From Plutella xylostella (lineage: Eukaryota; Arthropoda; Insecta; Lepidoptera; Plutellidae), in assembly GCF_932276165.1 (NCBI RefSeq), contig NC_064000.1, positions 1,798,001 to 1,862,000 of the forward strand: 64,000 nt of DNA. Direction: 5' to 3'. This document shows, piece after piece, positions 9,164 through 19,294 of the stretch. The position numbers were made by a program, and so were the translations under genes. A model generated the notes under the pieces. That model had not been told where the DNA came from. It did no database searches and saw only the letters and a program-made list of their open reading frames with translations. How positions within the stretch are numbered: the first letter of the stretch is position 1; each line of letters starts with the position of its first letter.

Positions 9164-12094
9164 ATGGCTACTGCAATCGAATTAGCAAATAATATAGATA
9201 ACATTACTATTGCAACTTCTTTATGTTGCGATCCAGAAAACTGTCCCCGTCATATTCAAAATTCCATCCCACAAATGACAGTTCTAACTCAAAATATCCG
9301 TAGTATCTATAAAAATTTAAATGAAATTGAATTATTATTGCACCGTTTGAATATGTTACCTGATATTATCGTCCTTACTGAGGGCCGCCTAGACACGCAT
9401 AAACCAATACCATCTCTATTAAATTACAATAAAACCTACACCCATAATTACCTTAATCAAAATGACGGAATAGTAGTTTACTCTACCTCAGAACTTTACT
9501 GTACTTTTGAAGAGCCGTTGTTTGAAGAAGCGAACTGCCTAATTATTAAAATCGGAACTGAAACTGCTATAGTGACAATATATCGTTCGCCTTCTTTTAA
9601 AAAAATTGATAACTTTTTAAACTCTCTAAACAATATAATATCTTATCTTAAAATCTTTAAAAACATTATAATAACAGGTGACATAAACATAGATATAAAA
9701 GAAAATAATACAGACAACCGTAGCCCTTTTTATCTCAACCTAACTAGTGAACTGGGTTTTCTTCCTGCTCATTTATTTCCAACGAGGGAAAACAATTGCT
9801 TAGACCATATTCTACTAAAAACAAGGTGCGCTGCCACTGCCATAGTATTGAATACCACTTTGACAGATCATAAGGCAGTCCTATTAGCGCTACAAACTAA
9901 ACAGTGGCAGCAACCTAGTTCCAACTCTGTCTATCAAAGACTAGACCTTGAAAAGGCAGTCAACTACCTAGAACAGGTTGATTTTTCACTAACTTATCAA
10001 TTAAATGATGCAAATGAAGCGGCTGAAAACCTTGTTAATATTCTGACTGATTGTATTTCCCATAATAGTCAAACTTTACGAGTACCTTCTAAAAAAAGAA
10101 CAATAAGACCTTGGATGACCCCTGGATTGTTAAGGTGCATTCGTAACAGGGACAAATTGCATATGAAGTTTAAAAAATCACCTGATAATATAACTGCTAA
10201 ACTTACCTATCAGCGCTATCGAAATTTTTGTAATAACCTTTTAAAAAAAGTAAAGTACGCATACGAAAGAAGTGAGCTCCAAAAGTCATCTAATGACTCA
10301 AAACGCACATGGAAAGTCATAAAAAACATTATTGGGTCAAATGATTGCCGGTCTTACCCTAAAGAGTTACTTCAGATAAAACCTGATACTCAAGACTCAT
10401 TGGAATCCGTTAATAACTTCTTTGGTACCATAGGACAAAATCTTGCTAAGGAGATAATCGATAAGTGTACCCAGCCAATTCCATCACCCAGCTTACCTAC
10501 TTTCTCACCACACTCGTTAGTACTACTCCATACTACTGAAATGGAAATAGATACAATTATAACTAACTTAAAAACGGACTCTGCAAAGGGATATGATGAT
10601 ATCCCTACTAAACTGATAAAATTGGCTAAGCATGCTCTGATCCCACCCTTGACTACCCTTTGCAATCTGTGCATCGATACTGGAGTGTTCCCGAATGTTT
10701 TTAAGAAATCTCTCATTCATCCCATCTTTAAGGAGGGAGATAGACACAGTGTTAATAATTACCGACCCATCTCAGTTCTGCCGATCCTTTCTAAAATCCT
10801 TGAAAAAATCCTGAATAAGCGGCTTGTAGAGTTCTTGGAGGAGAAAACTATACTTTCAGATAATCAGTTTGGTTTTAGGAAGGATCGCTCTACTGAAGAT
10901 GCAGTTAATAATTTAGTCAACTATATTACATCATACACAGACCAACGTAAAAAATGCCTGACAATATTTTTAGACTTGAAAAAAGCTTTTGACACTGTGT
11001 CTATCCCTATCCTACTGGATAAAATGGAGAGATTAGGAATCAGGGGACTCAACATATTCAGGGACTACCTAACCAACAGAACTCAAAGGGTTAAAATTGG
11101 TGACCAGGTCAGTAATGATATCCCCATTACATTTGGAATTCCCCAGGGCAGTATTTTAGGACCAAGCCTTTTTTTGATGTATATTAATGACCTCTGCCAA
11201 CTTAACATGACCAATGGTAAGATTTTCTGCTTTGCTGACGATACTGCCCTCTCCTTCTACGGTGATACCTGGGAGGACACCTATAAACACGCTGAAGTAG
11301 GAATTCAACAAGTATCCAACTGGCTTAAATATAACCTACTCTCCCTTAACCTAAATAAAACTAAATACATGGCTTTTTCAATAAGTAAATCTAGCGAACC
11401 CCCCATTGATTTTAAGTTAACAGTCCACTCTTGCAATAATAATCCACCCTTTTGTAATTGTCTCCAAATACAGCGTACTAGCTCTATGAAGTACCTAGGA
11501 GTAGTGCTAGATGACAAGCTGTCATGGAAGGGACACATCGACATGGTCACTTCTCGAGTGAGAAAATTGATAAGGGTATTTAAAAGGCTTCGTCATGTAT
11601 GTTGCACCCATACTCTTAACCTAGTGTACTATGCACTATGTCACTCTGTACTAACATACTGCATTTCCATTTGGGGCGGGGCCTTCAAAACCCATATCAT
11701 ACAACTTGAACGTGCCCAAAGGTCGGTATTAAAAGTAATGAGCTTTAAACCGTATAGATTCCCAACAACTCTACTATACCAATCATGTAAGCTATTGACA
11801 GTGAGACAGTCATATATTTTGCATATCATTAAGCGTTACCACATGTCCTTAGCATATGATGCACATTTAATTAAATCAAAACGGCGAAATGATATCGTAT
11901 CCGTGGTACCTGCTGCCCGGACTCAGTACTTTAAACACCAGTATTTATTTCTAGCTCCATTTTTATACAACAAAATTAATAAATTATTAGCTATCTATCC
12001 AATGACTAAACACAATTGTAAAAGATCTGTCCACACTTACCTTCTTTCTTTAGACTACGATAAAACAGAAACACTACTAACTACCATCACTTAA
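9164..12094 (+). CDS. LINE ORF2: AP-like endonuclease and reverse transcriptase
   Basis: A 976-residue protein that would nick target DNA and copy the element RNA at the nick. The N-terminal endonuclease shows TQNIRS (about residue 44), TEGRL with the metal-binding Glu (about 73), YRSP, TGDINI (about 170), LDHIL and TDHKAV (about 235). The reverse transcriptase follows: NYRPIS (about 532), QFGFRKDRST, FLDLKKAFDTV (about 602), GIPQGSILGP (about 658), the catalytic FADDTA (about 690) and YLGVVLDDKLSW. The C-terminal part has the QLERAQR region usual for CR1/L2/Jockey-like LINEs; no RNase H is seen. The frame has no stop or shift and all listed catalytic residues are present. Translation could begin at a later Met just before TVLTQN. 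Confidence 0.92.
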   Translation: MATAIELANNIDNITIATSLCCDPENCPRHIQNSIPQMTVLTQNIRSIYKNLNEIELLLHRLNMLPDIIVLTEGRLDTHKPIPSLLNYNKTYTHNYLNQNDGIVVYSTSELYCTFEEPLFEEANCLIIKIGTETAIVTIYRSPSFKKIDNFLNSLNNIISYLKIFKNIIITGDINIDIKENNTDNRSPFYLNLTSELGFLPAHLFPTRENNCLDHILLKTRCAATAIVLNTTLTDHKAVLLALQTKQWQQPSSNSVYQRLDLEKAVNYLEQVDFSLTYQLNDANEAAENLVNILTDCISHNSQTLRVPSKKRTIRPWMTPGLLRCIRNRDKLHMKFKKSPDNITAKLTYQRYRNFCNNLLKKVKYAYERSELQKSSNDSKRTWKVIKNIIGSNDCRSYPKELLQIKPDTQDSLESVNNFFGTIGQNLAKEIIDKCTQPIPSPSLPTFSPHSLVLLHTTEMEIDTIITNLKTDSAKGYDDIPTKLIKLAKHALIPPLTTLCNLCIDTGVFPNVFKKSLIHPIFKEGDRHSVNNYRPISVLPILSKILEKILNKRLVEFLEEKTILSDNQFGFRKDRSTEDAVNNLVNYITSYTDQRKKCLTIFLDLKKAFDTVSIPILLDKMERLGIRGLNIFRDYLTNRTQRVKIGDQVSNDIPITFGIPQGSILGPSLFLMYINDLCQLNMTNGKIFCFADDTALSFYGDTWEDTYKHAEVGIQQVSNWLKYNLLSLNLNKTKYMAFSISKSSEPPIDFKLTVHSCNNNPPFCNCLQIQRTSSMKYLGVVLDDKLSWKGHIDMVTSRVRKLIRVFKRLRHVCCTHTLNLVYYALCHSVLTYCISIWGGAFKTHIIQLERAQRSVLKVMSFKPYRFPTTLLYQSCKLLTVRQSYILHIIKRYHMSLAYDAHLIKSKRRNDIVSVVPAARTQYFKHQYLFLAPFLYNKINKLLAIYPMTKHNCKRSVHTYLLSLDYDKTETLLTTIT

Positions 12095-12327
12095 TCAATT
12101 GCTGAAACTGCTTAAACTACCTATTACTTACAATTATTATTATTATATTTTTTTATACCTACCTATGTTGTATTTTGAATGTAAAGTAAACTGAACATAG
12201 TTAAATATTGTTGTAAACTTTAAAAGTAATAATATTTTGTTATTGTCAAAATTTTAATTTCCTAATTTGTCATAATTATGCTTACAATTACAATGTAACT
12301 TGTATACTCGGTGGAGAGAAACTCGTG

Positions 12328-12362
12328 GCATCCGCAACACAGTTTCTAACTACTGCGGATGC
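12328..12362 (+). other. Stem-loop in the LINE 3' UTR
   Basis: GCATCCGCA (12328-12336) and TGCGGATGC (12354-12362) are perfect inverse copies, giving a 9-bp stem and 17-nt loop about 100 nt before the simple-repeat tail. In L2-type LINEs a conserved 3' stem-loop is the recognition site for the element's own reverse transcriptase; the same role is inferred here. Confidence 0.65.
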
Positions 12363-12492
12363 TTAGAGCACTCTTACTTATTTTAGAACAATTATTACGT
12401 AAGTTACCATTATTGTACTAAAACTGTAACATTTTATGTGACAAATAAAATATTTTTATTATTATTATTATATTATTATTTATATTGTACGT

Positions 12493-12626
12493 ATCGCATG
12501 AAACGCTTCTCAAAAATGTGGGGATCAATGTCGATGAAGTGGACGCACTTGTGTGACTTTTGTAATACTGGATGCGATGCGACCCTTGCGTACCTACGAT
12601 ACCGAAAGGTGGATATACTTACCTTC
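12493..12626. mobile_element. MITE fragment, GGTAAGCGTCCACC family
   Basis: The interior pieces AAGTGGACGCACTTGTGTG and GATGCGATGCGACCC plus a right end CCGAAAGGTGGATATACTTACC match the copies at 0.9 and 15.1 kb. It abuts the LINE tail, so the LINE may have inserted into it. Confidence 0.5.
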
Positions 12627-12632
12627 CCGTCT

Positions 12633-12795
12633 AGTACCTACAGGTTTTGCAATTTTTGAAAACTATAAAAGTTTACGTTTTCTTCTGTCATCTGCATACA
12701 TTATCAATCAAAAGATGCATGATAGTCTCCGCTAGAGGCGCCACTTTGTATGCGAGAAAACGTAAACTTTTATAGTTTCCGACAATCTAACAAAC
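12633..12795. mobile_element. Palindromic MITE (AACTATAAAAGTTTACG family)
   Basis: The arms AACTATAAAAGTTTACGTTTT and its inverse are separated by about 75 bp that include AGAGGCGCCACTTTGTATGC. The outer flanks carry CTAG(TA) ends. Two relatives lie at 29638-29850 and 53270-53437. Confidence 0.6.
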
Positions 12796-12799
12796 TAGA

Positions 12800-13210
12800 C
12801 CTACTTAAGGGGAGACCGCAGCGCTGCCTCGGCGCGGTAATTTTAAAGGCGCCCTAACTAACACACAAGTAAATTTACTGTGAGTAATAGATGCTGTGCC
12901 CTACGAGCCACAATTACCTCAACTAAAACCAAACGTGGTGATTTCAGCTCTTTCTAACTAGAAGTTGAACCTGAAAATGAGGTTTGAAGACCACATAATA
13001 TATATTGCGGATGTGGTTAACTGGTGCAGGTTATAGAATTGTTTTTTTTAAACTCTATTGTGATCGTAGGATTACTTTAGAAGGCATAGAAAGGCTCCAT
13101 TCATTATAGTATACCTCCTTCTACTCAGGTAATAAAGGTAAAGATAAATTTAGAAGTTGGATTAATTTGCTGCTATATCACTGGAACTTTTTCTTTGTCA
13201 AAAATACCAC
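12800..13210. other. Stretch with no recognised feature
   Basis: Short GC-rich start (CCGCAGCGCTGCCTCGGCGC) then AT-rich sequence; no ORF or repeat assigned. Confidence 0.35.
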
Positions 13211-13214
13211 GTGC

Positions 13215-13430
13215 TCTTACAGTGATGGAAAACATCGTAATGAAACCTTCACATCTAGATTCTAGATGTGTATCCTAAGTGCATTGTACTTATTCCAAAT
13301 CGGCGATATGGTTCGCAACCTAACAATTTGGTTGGTAACTAATTTGGTACAAATGTGCTGGGAAAAGTGGGTGGCTCGCTTGTGAGCGACCACTGACTAC
13401 CCCTTCGGGATTTCAGTCGTGAATATATAC
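13215..13430 (+). mobile_element. Decayed SINE-type sequence
   Basis: GGAAAACATCGTAATGAAACC and ATCTAGATTCTAGATG match the body of SINE A in plus orientation. Further on, GAAAAGTGGGTGGCTCGC and TGACTACCCCTTCGGG resemble the 3' body of another tRNA-derived SINE. Ends cannot be set. Confidence 0.45.
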
Positions 13431-13608
13431 ATACTTTTTCATTGCTTACTGTAGCTGTTTTTTAAACACGATCCACTATTCATTATAAACTATTAACAAC
13501 ACCCTCGTCTTCTCAAAGTGCCGTGGCGATGCAGCAGCAGAAGTATTGTCATTATTTCTGCACGAGGCGAGGCAGTGTGAGATAGTGCTCTGCAGGGTTA
13601 CTCTATAC

Positions 13609-14189
13609 TAGAGGTGCCACGAATATTCGGCAAGTATTCGTTATTCGGCCTATTCGGCCAGTTTTTTCAATATTCGGTATTCGGCCGAATAGTAAGTAGT
13701 ATTCGGCCGAATACCGAATACTTAAAAAAGTAGCAAATATCATACAAAAGGGAATAAAAAAAACTATAATCGAAACATTTAACTATCAAACAATCATTAA
13801 TTGCGAAAAACCTGAATAGGTACAACATCAGTATTTTTAACTTTTAAAATTAATTGAAGATAAAATGTGATGAATAAAAACAAGTTTCTTGACATTTGTT
13901 CGTCAGAGACAAATGCGCTTATCTTCATAAAATATACAATACCTACTACTGAGACACAGGAATTTTTTAACAAAATATATTATAAGGTTTGGCTACTGAT
14001 TCGAATGGATTGACCACCAGTTGTACGGATCTGCCGTAAGATTAAGAAGAAATCTCTTTAAATAAAACTTCAACTTTTTGAATTATACTGGATCATTTGC
14101 CGAATATTCGGTGGCCGAATTCGGCTGAGAGGGCCGGCCGAATATTCGGTATTCGGTATTCGGCCGAATCACTATTCGTGGCAACACTA
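13609..14189. mobile_element. hAT-type non-autonomous element with ATTCGG repeats
   Basis: The 8-bp direct repeat CTCTATAC lies at 13601-13608 and 14190-14197. The inverted ends are TAGAGGTGCCACGAATA at the left and TATTCGTGGCAACACTA at the right. An 8-bp duplication with TAG-RG-TGCC-type ends is diagnostic for hAT transposons. Both subterminal zones are packed with (T)ATTCGG and CCGAAT units (13620-13720, 14095-14170), probable transposase-binding sites. The 370-bp centre is AT-rich and non-coding. Confidence 0.82.
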
Positions 14190-14271
14190 CTCTATACTGA
14201 TGAAAAACTAACTAACGAAAGCTGTCGTGCAATCGGCATGTTTAATACAATGAGATGTTAGTCGACGAATG

Positions 14272-14512
14272 GCGTAGTGGTTAGTGACCCTAACGACTGA
14301 GGTCCCGGGTTCGATTCCCGGCTGGGGCAGATATTTGTTAAAACACAGATATTTGTTCTCGGGTCTTGGATGTGCCCGTAAAATGGCAATAGGCCCGCCC
14401 CCTATTACATTGGGACTAATATAACACTGGCGAAAAGTGGGTGCAACAATGCACCTCTGCCTACCCCGCAAGGGAGCACATTATGTACAAGGTGTGAGTG
14501 TTTTTTTTTTTT
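14272..14512 (+). mobile_element. tRNA-derived SINE, family B
   Basis: The head GGCGTAGTGGTTAGTGACCC (A box) and GGGTTCGATTCCCGGC (B box) resembles a tRNA; the body has GTCTTGGATGTGCCCGTAAA and GCACCTCTGCCTACCCCG; the tail is a T run from about 14501. The orientation is set by the tRNA-like head. Confidence 0.8.
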
Positions 14513-14519
14513 TATAGTA

Positions 14520-14780
14520 GTCGTGCCTTGCACAACTTCGTTTTTCCTCTTAGAGAGTGACCCCCTTGAAACTGCCATATTTGAATCAGCTCACGTCCTC
14601 TGGCAAAACTGAAAGTTTCGTAGTTTCATCTTTAACTTGCGGTTCAAGTCACGAGAGATAAGCGGATTACGGTTCCGAGTTTGAGGATTATTATTGTTAG
14701 TTAGTAGTTCTCGGTTCACACTTTGATGTCTGCTTGATATTGAAGTTACTATGGAAGTACGTTTTACTTGACAGACGCAT
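14520..14780. other. Stretch with no recognised feature
   Basis: No ORF, repeat or RNA gene recognised. Confidence 0.35.
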
Positions 14781-14786
14781 TTATTA

Positions 14787-14938
14787 GTGCCAATTTCTCC
14801 ATAGTCGGTTAGAGCATAACCAGGGAGTAGTGATTGACTTTTGACACATCTGTCATGAATTTTATATGGAGATGACGTTTAATTTCATAAATCAATCCCT
14901 GTCAGTTAGATAACCGACAATGGAGAAATTGGCACTAA
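14787..14938. mobile_element. MITE (TIR TTAGTGCCAATTTCWCCAT)
   Basis: It starts TTAGTGCCAATTTCTCCATA and ends with the inverse ATGGAGAAATTGGCACTAA. Inside are GGTTAGAGCATAACCAGGGA and CATGAATTTTATATGG, shared with the copy at 28980-29138. Non-coding. Confidence 0.7.
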
Positions 14939-15104
14939 ATTTAACCGATCAAAGAACGGTGTTTTTTTCCATGTTAAAGTGCACTATACAGATACTACGA
15001 TCTCCTTTAGGTCCATTATTTTGTGGCTAACCTGTCCACCCTGCCCTGCAAGGTTCACGGGTCACGGCAAATAGCTTGTCGCTTGATAATGAGACCCATT
15101 AAAA

Positions 15105-15300
15105 GTAACCGTCCACCTATGGGTATCGTACGTATCGGACCGAACATATTGTTATAAACGTATGGAGAAACGGCGTCAGCAATGCCAATGAAGTGGACGC
15201 ACTTGTCTGAATTTCTATACAAAGAATACTGACTGCGATGCGTCCGTTTTTAACCGACTTCGAAAAAAGAAGGAGGTTCTCTTTTAGTATGTATGTTTTT
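15105..15300. mobile_element. MITE remnant (GGTAAGCGTCCACC family) running into another dispersed repeat
   Basis: ACCGTCCACCTATGGGTATCG and GAAGTGGACGCACTTGTC match the family. From 15253 the sequence TAACCGACTTCGAAAAAAG starts a different dispersed repeat typical of lepidopteran DNA, truncated here. Confidence 0.45.
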
Positions 15301-15339
15301 TCCATGTAATGCAGTTTAAGCAATACTATTTATTTTAGG

Positions 15340-15640
15340 ATCACGCCTTTTTGTTAGTAGTATATGAAGTGTTATATGGCGGTGAAGAAACACAACCATA
15401 CCGCGATTTAGAAAGTTTTACACTAGCGCCATCTAGTGAGAACCACGGTAAACAAATTCCTTAAACAAATGCTCTATACCCGCCTCCGCTCGTGGCCGGG
15501 CCCGCGTGTCTCCTCATGATACATAACTCATTGGAAGTTGCACCGCTAAGTTTCAGTCGCACTTCGTAAAACTGTGTCGCGCCGAGACGTTTTTGTCACG
15601 AGAACTTATTTAAATGGCAGCCTTCGGAGGAATATAAAAT
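15340..15640. other. Stretch with no recognised feature
   Basis: Contains AGCGCCATCTAGTGAG, a piece that recurs in lepidopteran repeats, but no element ends were found. Confidence 0.35.
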
Positions 15641-15641
15641 A

Positions 15642-15846
15642 CTAGCTCTTCCTGCGCGCTTCGCTTTGCCTTTAAAAAAAATCCTGTAGGAATTACGGGA
15701 TATAAAGTAGCCTATGTTCTTTCCCAGAACCTAGACCGTATGTATACCAAATTTCATTCCAATCAGTTCAGTAGTTTTGGCGTGAAAGAGAGAGAGAAAC
15801 AGACAGACAGACACAGTTACTTTCGCATTTATAATATTAGTGAGGA
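15642..15846 (-). mobile_element. Short non-autonomous Helitron, Lep1-type
   Basis: On the minus strand it starts TCCTCACTAATATTATAAATG, has the body TTTCACGCCAAAACTACTG and CCCGTAATTCCTACAGG, and ends in CTAG followed by T, the AT-target, CTRR-end signature of Helitrons. GACAGACAGACACAG lies near its 5' end, as in the other copies. About 205 bp, no ORF. Confidence 0.8.
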
Positions 15847-15894
15847 TGTACTTACGTAATATCAAGGTATTATTATTATTAAATTCCTTATTCA

Positions 15895-15990
15895 TCTATT
15901 TCTGCCGTCTCGTAGCATTTTCCTTATTGCACAAAATAAATTGGTACAAAGACGAACTTAATGCTAGTAGCATTCTCAACCCCTTTGGTA
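15895..15990 (-). mobile_element. LINE 3' end fragment
   Basis: TTATTGCACAAA and GAACTTAATGCTAGTAGCATT match the fragment at 60505-60600; on the minus strand this is the end of a retroposed transcript. Confidence 0.4.
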
Positions 15991-16600
15991 CCTAATGTTG
16001 AAAAGTGATTTGCAGTGCGATCAGTTCAGTTTAGAAGATAGAAGATTGTCTGAAACTAAAATAATTATTTACTTATTCCTACATAGTTCAAATATACACA
16101 ATATGAATCGTACAAGTACATACATAAATACATTACATATTCATATTCATAATAATGACAGTGGTATTACGTTTTTAGTATCAAAACTATATGGATATAG
16201 TACATGAAATATAATATGATGATGTGATGAAAGCTGGCTATTGTGTAATTTTCACTGAGGAAAATCGTTATTTTGTATTCTGTTTAATTAAAGGCCTATA
16301 GAGTTGAAAACCTGTGATTTTCTATGTTGTATAATATACCTAGTTATCTTGAATTTCGATAATTGAAATATTGCGTTCATCAAAAAAATACATTGCGTGT
16401 CCTGAAATAGATCCGGATAAAAATCATATGTCTATTTTTGTAAATATACCTACATTCATTTATCTAAATAATAATACAGCTATAACGTTACCCCGCTGCA
16501 CCCAGCAAAGATGAATGAAAAGGGGAAAAACAAAACGACACAGTAATGTAACAAACATTACCCTTCTGTCGAGCGAACTGGTAAAAAACGAGTGTCTTGC
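15990..16600. other. AT-rich stretch with no recognised feature
   Basis: Small ORFs only (about 70 codons at 15995-16207), with no recognisable motif. No repeat identified. Confidence 0.35.
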
Positions 16601-16610
16601 AAAACGAGTA

Positions 16611-17272
16611 AGGGCTCGTTCACACGGACGGCACGATACGACAATGACACGTCACCGTCGTGCGACGTGTAACATGCGTTGTGTGGACGCGACGAAGGGA
16701 CAACGATTAACCACCGAATTAGTATTTGAGTTTAGTTAAGTAAAGGGTCAGTTTTAAGACCAGCGCTTTGATTTTGTAGTTCAACATAGCTCAGTCTGCT
16801 CCTTTACTTCAATACCATTAGATAAGTAAGTTAACGCCTGTATTTTTTTGAGGCAATAAAATACCTTTTAATCGGCGGCGATCATTTTTCTCTTGTTTTA
16901 AACTGACGGCGTCATGCGCGGCACGACTGTAGGTACCTACGATGTGCGTTTGTGCGTCACAACCGAAGCGATAACGCAACGTCGTCAGACTGCCTTTATA
17001 CAGGGTGTTGCAAAAAGGGTATACTAAGCCGAAACCTACATGTGCAGCATGTTATATCTAAGCCCGAAACTAAAATCAGAATTTAAAAATTCGCGAAAAA
17101 AAAAAAATCCATAGAAACTTTTTGGTCACGTGACTTTTTACTATGAAAAATGATTTTTTTTTTCGCGAATTTCCAAATTCTGATTTCAGTTTCGGGCTTA
17201 GATATACCATGCTGCACATGTAGGTTTCGGCTTAGTATACCCTTTTTGCAACACCCTGTATGTACGAGCCCT
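16611..17272. mobile_element. TA-flanked MITE (TIR AGGGCTCGT), interrupted by another MITE
   Basis: It starts AGGGCTCGTTCACACGGACG and ends ACGAGCCCT; TA lies at 16609-16610 and 17273-17274. GC-rich interior (GTCGTGCGACGTGTAACATG). The CAGGGTG MITE at 17001-17258 sits inside, next to its right end. Confidence 0.6.
17001..17258. mobile_element. Palindromic MITE, CAGGGTGTTGCAAAA family
   Basis: It starts CAGGGTGTTGCAAAAAGGG and ends CCCTTTTTGCAACACCCTG, flanked by TA. The arms of about 120 bp pair almost throughout (GTATACTAAGCCGAAACC against its inverse), with a short central loop. Confidence 0.85.
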
Positions 17273-17473
17273 TATAATAAAACGGTATACGTTGTGTTTC
17301 TTCCCCGTACAACAAAAGAGTTAAGTTGAAAGTTGATTTCCCCAGAGGCGGTTGCTGCGCCGAGGCGGCACTAAGCGAGACGTAAACGATTGTATACCCA
17401 TTTCAATATAATAAATAGGTTTGCAGGATTAATTTTTTATTTTTTTATTGTGCTATTTATAGGTTTAACTTAT

Positions 17474-17697
17474 ACAGGGTGATGGTAAAAAGTATAGCAA
17501 GAACAACTTTCTTTCGACTTTTGGAAATTCGCAAGAACAATTTTTTGGTTATTAACATATTTTTTTTTTTTTTTGATTACAAGACTGATTTACAATGAGG
17601 AGTCGTTTTTTGTTTCTTAGAATGACCCCCTTTGTTATCGTCTTGAAGCTTAGTATACTACATTTTTGGAACCAGCTGTATTAGTTGAAACACCCTG
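17474..17697. mobile_element. MITE related to the CAGGGTG family
   Basis: The left end is TA-CAGGGTGATGGTAAAAAG and the right end GTTGAAACACCCTG-TA. The ends match the CAGGGTG family only over the first bases; the inner part is different (GTATAGCAAGAAC). Confidence 0.5.
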
Positions 17698-17932
17698 TAT
17701 AACAGTAGCATATATCGAAATAATTACCATTCATTTATGAATGTGAATCCGACATAATCATTGTAGGTTTTACTCATTATAATTTCACACGTATTCATAA
17801 TAAATTACAAGTTTTTAATAAATACGAGTAATAATAATTTACAAATGTAACGTATTATCATTATTTGCAAATGTAAGTATTTTGTTTTGTATGTCGACTA
17901 GTTTCAGTTCAGGATTAAATTCTATAATCTGC

Positions 17933-18140
17933 CAGAGCAGCGATTACAGGATTCGATACTATTTTCAAATCTACACAAACATGACACAAACATATTATGG
18001 AAAAAACAAATGTCACTTTTGGAACTTACAAATTTGCCTTAGGTACATTTTGACAGTGACAGTTGACGATAATGTTCTTTTTCCATAATTATGTTTGTGT
18101 AGATTCGAAAATAGTATCGAATCCTGTGATCGCTACACTG
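17933..18140. mobile_element. Palindromic MITE (GGATTCGATACTATTTTC family)
   Basis: The arms CAGGATTCGATACTATTTTC and GAAAATAGTATCGAATCCTG are inverse, with CTACACAAACAT inside each and TGACAGTGACAGTTG in the centre. The right end is followed by TA. Relatives lie at 54545-54695 and 62981-63252. Confidence 0.6.
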
Positions 18141-18144
18141 TAGG

Positions 18145-18655
18145 TACTTAAATTATGAAAATCATGAAGTGTTGCGAAAGTGTGTCGAAGTTCCAATAGG
18201 TACGCCGTGGAAGCCAGGGCCTGCCAAAACCCCGACGTGGAGTAAATAAATTACACTGATGATGATGGATGGCTCGGAATATGCCAAGCGGCTTCGTACT
18301 AGAGCAGTACATTTTACTCTCAGTGGTTTCTTAACTTCGGAATTATACTTACCTACTGTTGAATTTTAAAGTACATATAGTTCACTAAATAGTTCCCCCT
18401 TAGCACAAATGGTTTGATCCATACGTGAAGATAATCGAATCAAATTTAATAGATCAACGTTTTGCAAGTAAGTAAAATATAAGTAATATCATGAATGTGG
18501 CCGGCAAACTGTCTTAGATCTCTACATACAATGTCTATGTATGTATAAATGATTATTTCATTATATTATTATTGTTGTAAAGTATTTTCTATGAAAAATA
18601 GGATAGGATTTAGAAAAAACGTTACTTAATTCTAAAGCTAATTATTTAATTTACT
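18145..18655. other. Stretch with no recognised feature
   Basis: No ORF or repeat recognised. GATGATGATGGATG near 18255 could be the tail of an RTE-type insertion, but no RTE coding remnant is visible. Confidence 0.35.
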
Positions 18656-19294
18656 ATATTGATTTGATTTGATTTTTAAAATATCTTTATTGGCATAAAA
18701 AAGTTACATATGACATAAGATTATTCAACAAAACTTACGGCAACAACATGTAGGTAAAAAATGCTTATAAGGCTGAGACATTCGATGCCTATTAAAACTT
18801 TAAACTTATAATATAAAAGGGGTACATGTATAGAAACTACTAATTTTGACTAACATAATTTGCTGATTTGGTAGGTACACACGTTTTGTTCAACACAACA
18901 TGCGTTTGTAACATTAATAATTATTAATAATAAAAGTAAAACCTACCTAAGTAGGTTTACGGTTGTTAGATACCATTGGTAACTTTATAAACTATATTTT
19001 AACATTTAAACATACCTAACTTGCATTAGTTATCTAAAAGTAATGAACTAACCTAATTACACTTACATTATTGATTAACTAAACTAACCGAATTTGAACT
19101 TGGTTACTACACTCATAGGTGGGTAGGAAACTTAAAAACTAACACACAAATTTAATACAATACGACAACAGCGTAATTAATTGCGCTCTGCACTCAAAAA
19201 TGACCCGTTTGTAGTAGGTAATAACTTATACGATGCGCCGACGCCACAGATGCACGGCCGGCGTGCGGTAGCTATACGGAGCGAGCGAAACATG

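Larger units (their letters stand above)
7529..12490 (+). mobile_element. Apparently intact two-ORF non-LTR retrotransposon (CR1/L2/Daphne-like group)
   Basis: Layout in order: a 5' UTR of about 440 bp, ORF1 (7971-8900), a 263-bp gap, ORF2 (9164-12094), and a 3' UTR with a stem-loop and an AATAAAA signal running into a TTA-rich tail (about 12455-12480). Both ORFs are open from end to end. The 5' boundary is inferred from the end of the T run; I could not find a target duplication. The clade is judged from ORF2 motif style and the stem-loop plus simple-repeat 3' end; separating CR1, L2 and Daphne needs a tree. Confidence 0.75.

Noticed and set aside
18170..18270. RTE remnant from the TGATGATGATGG run
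   Set aside because: The frame before it does not show the W-SLGEAY type ending, so the run alone is not evidence.
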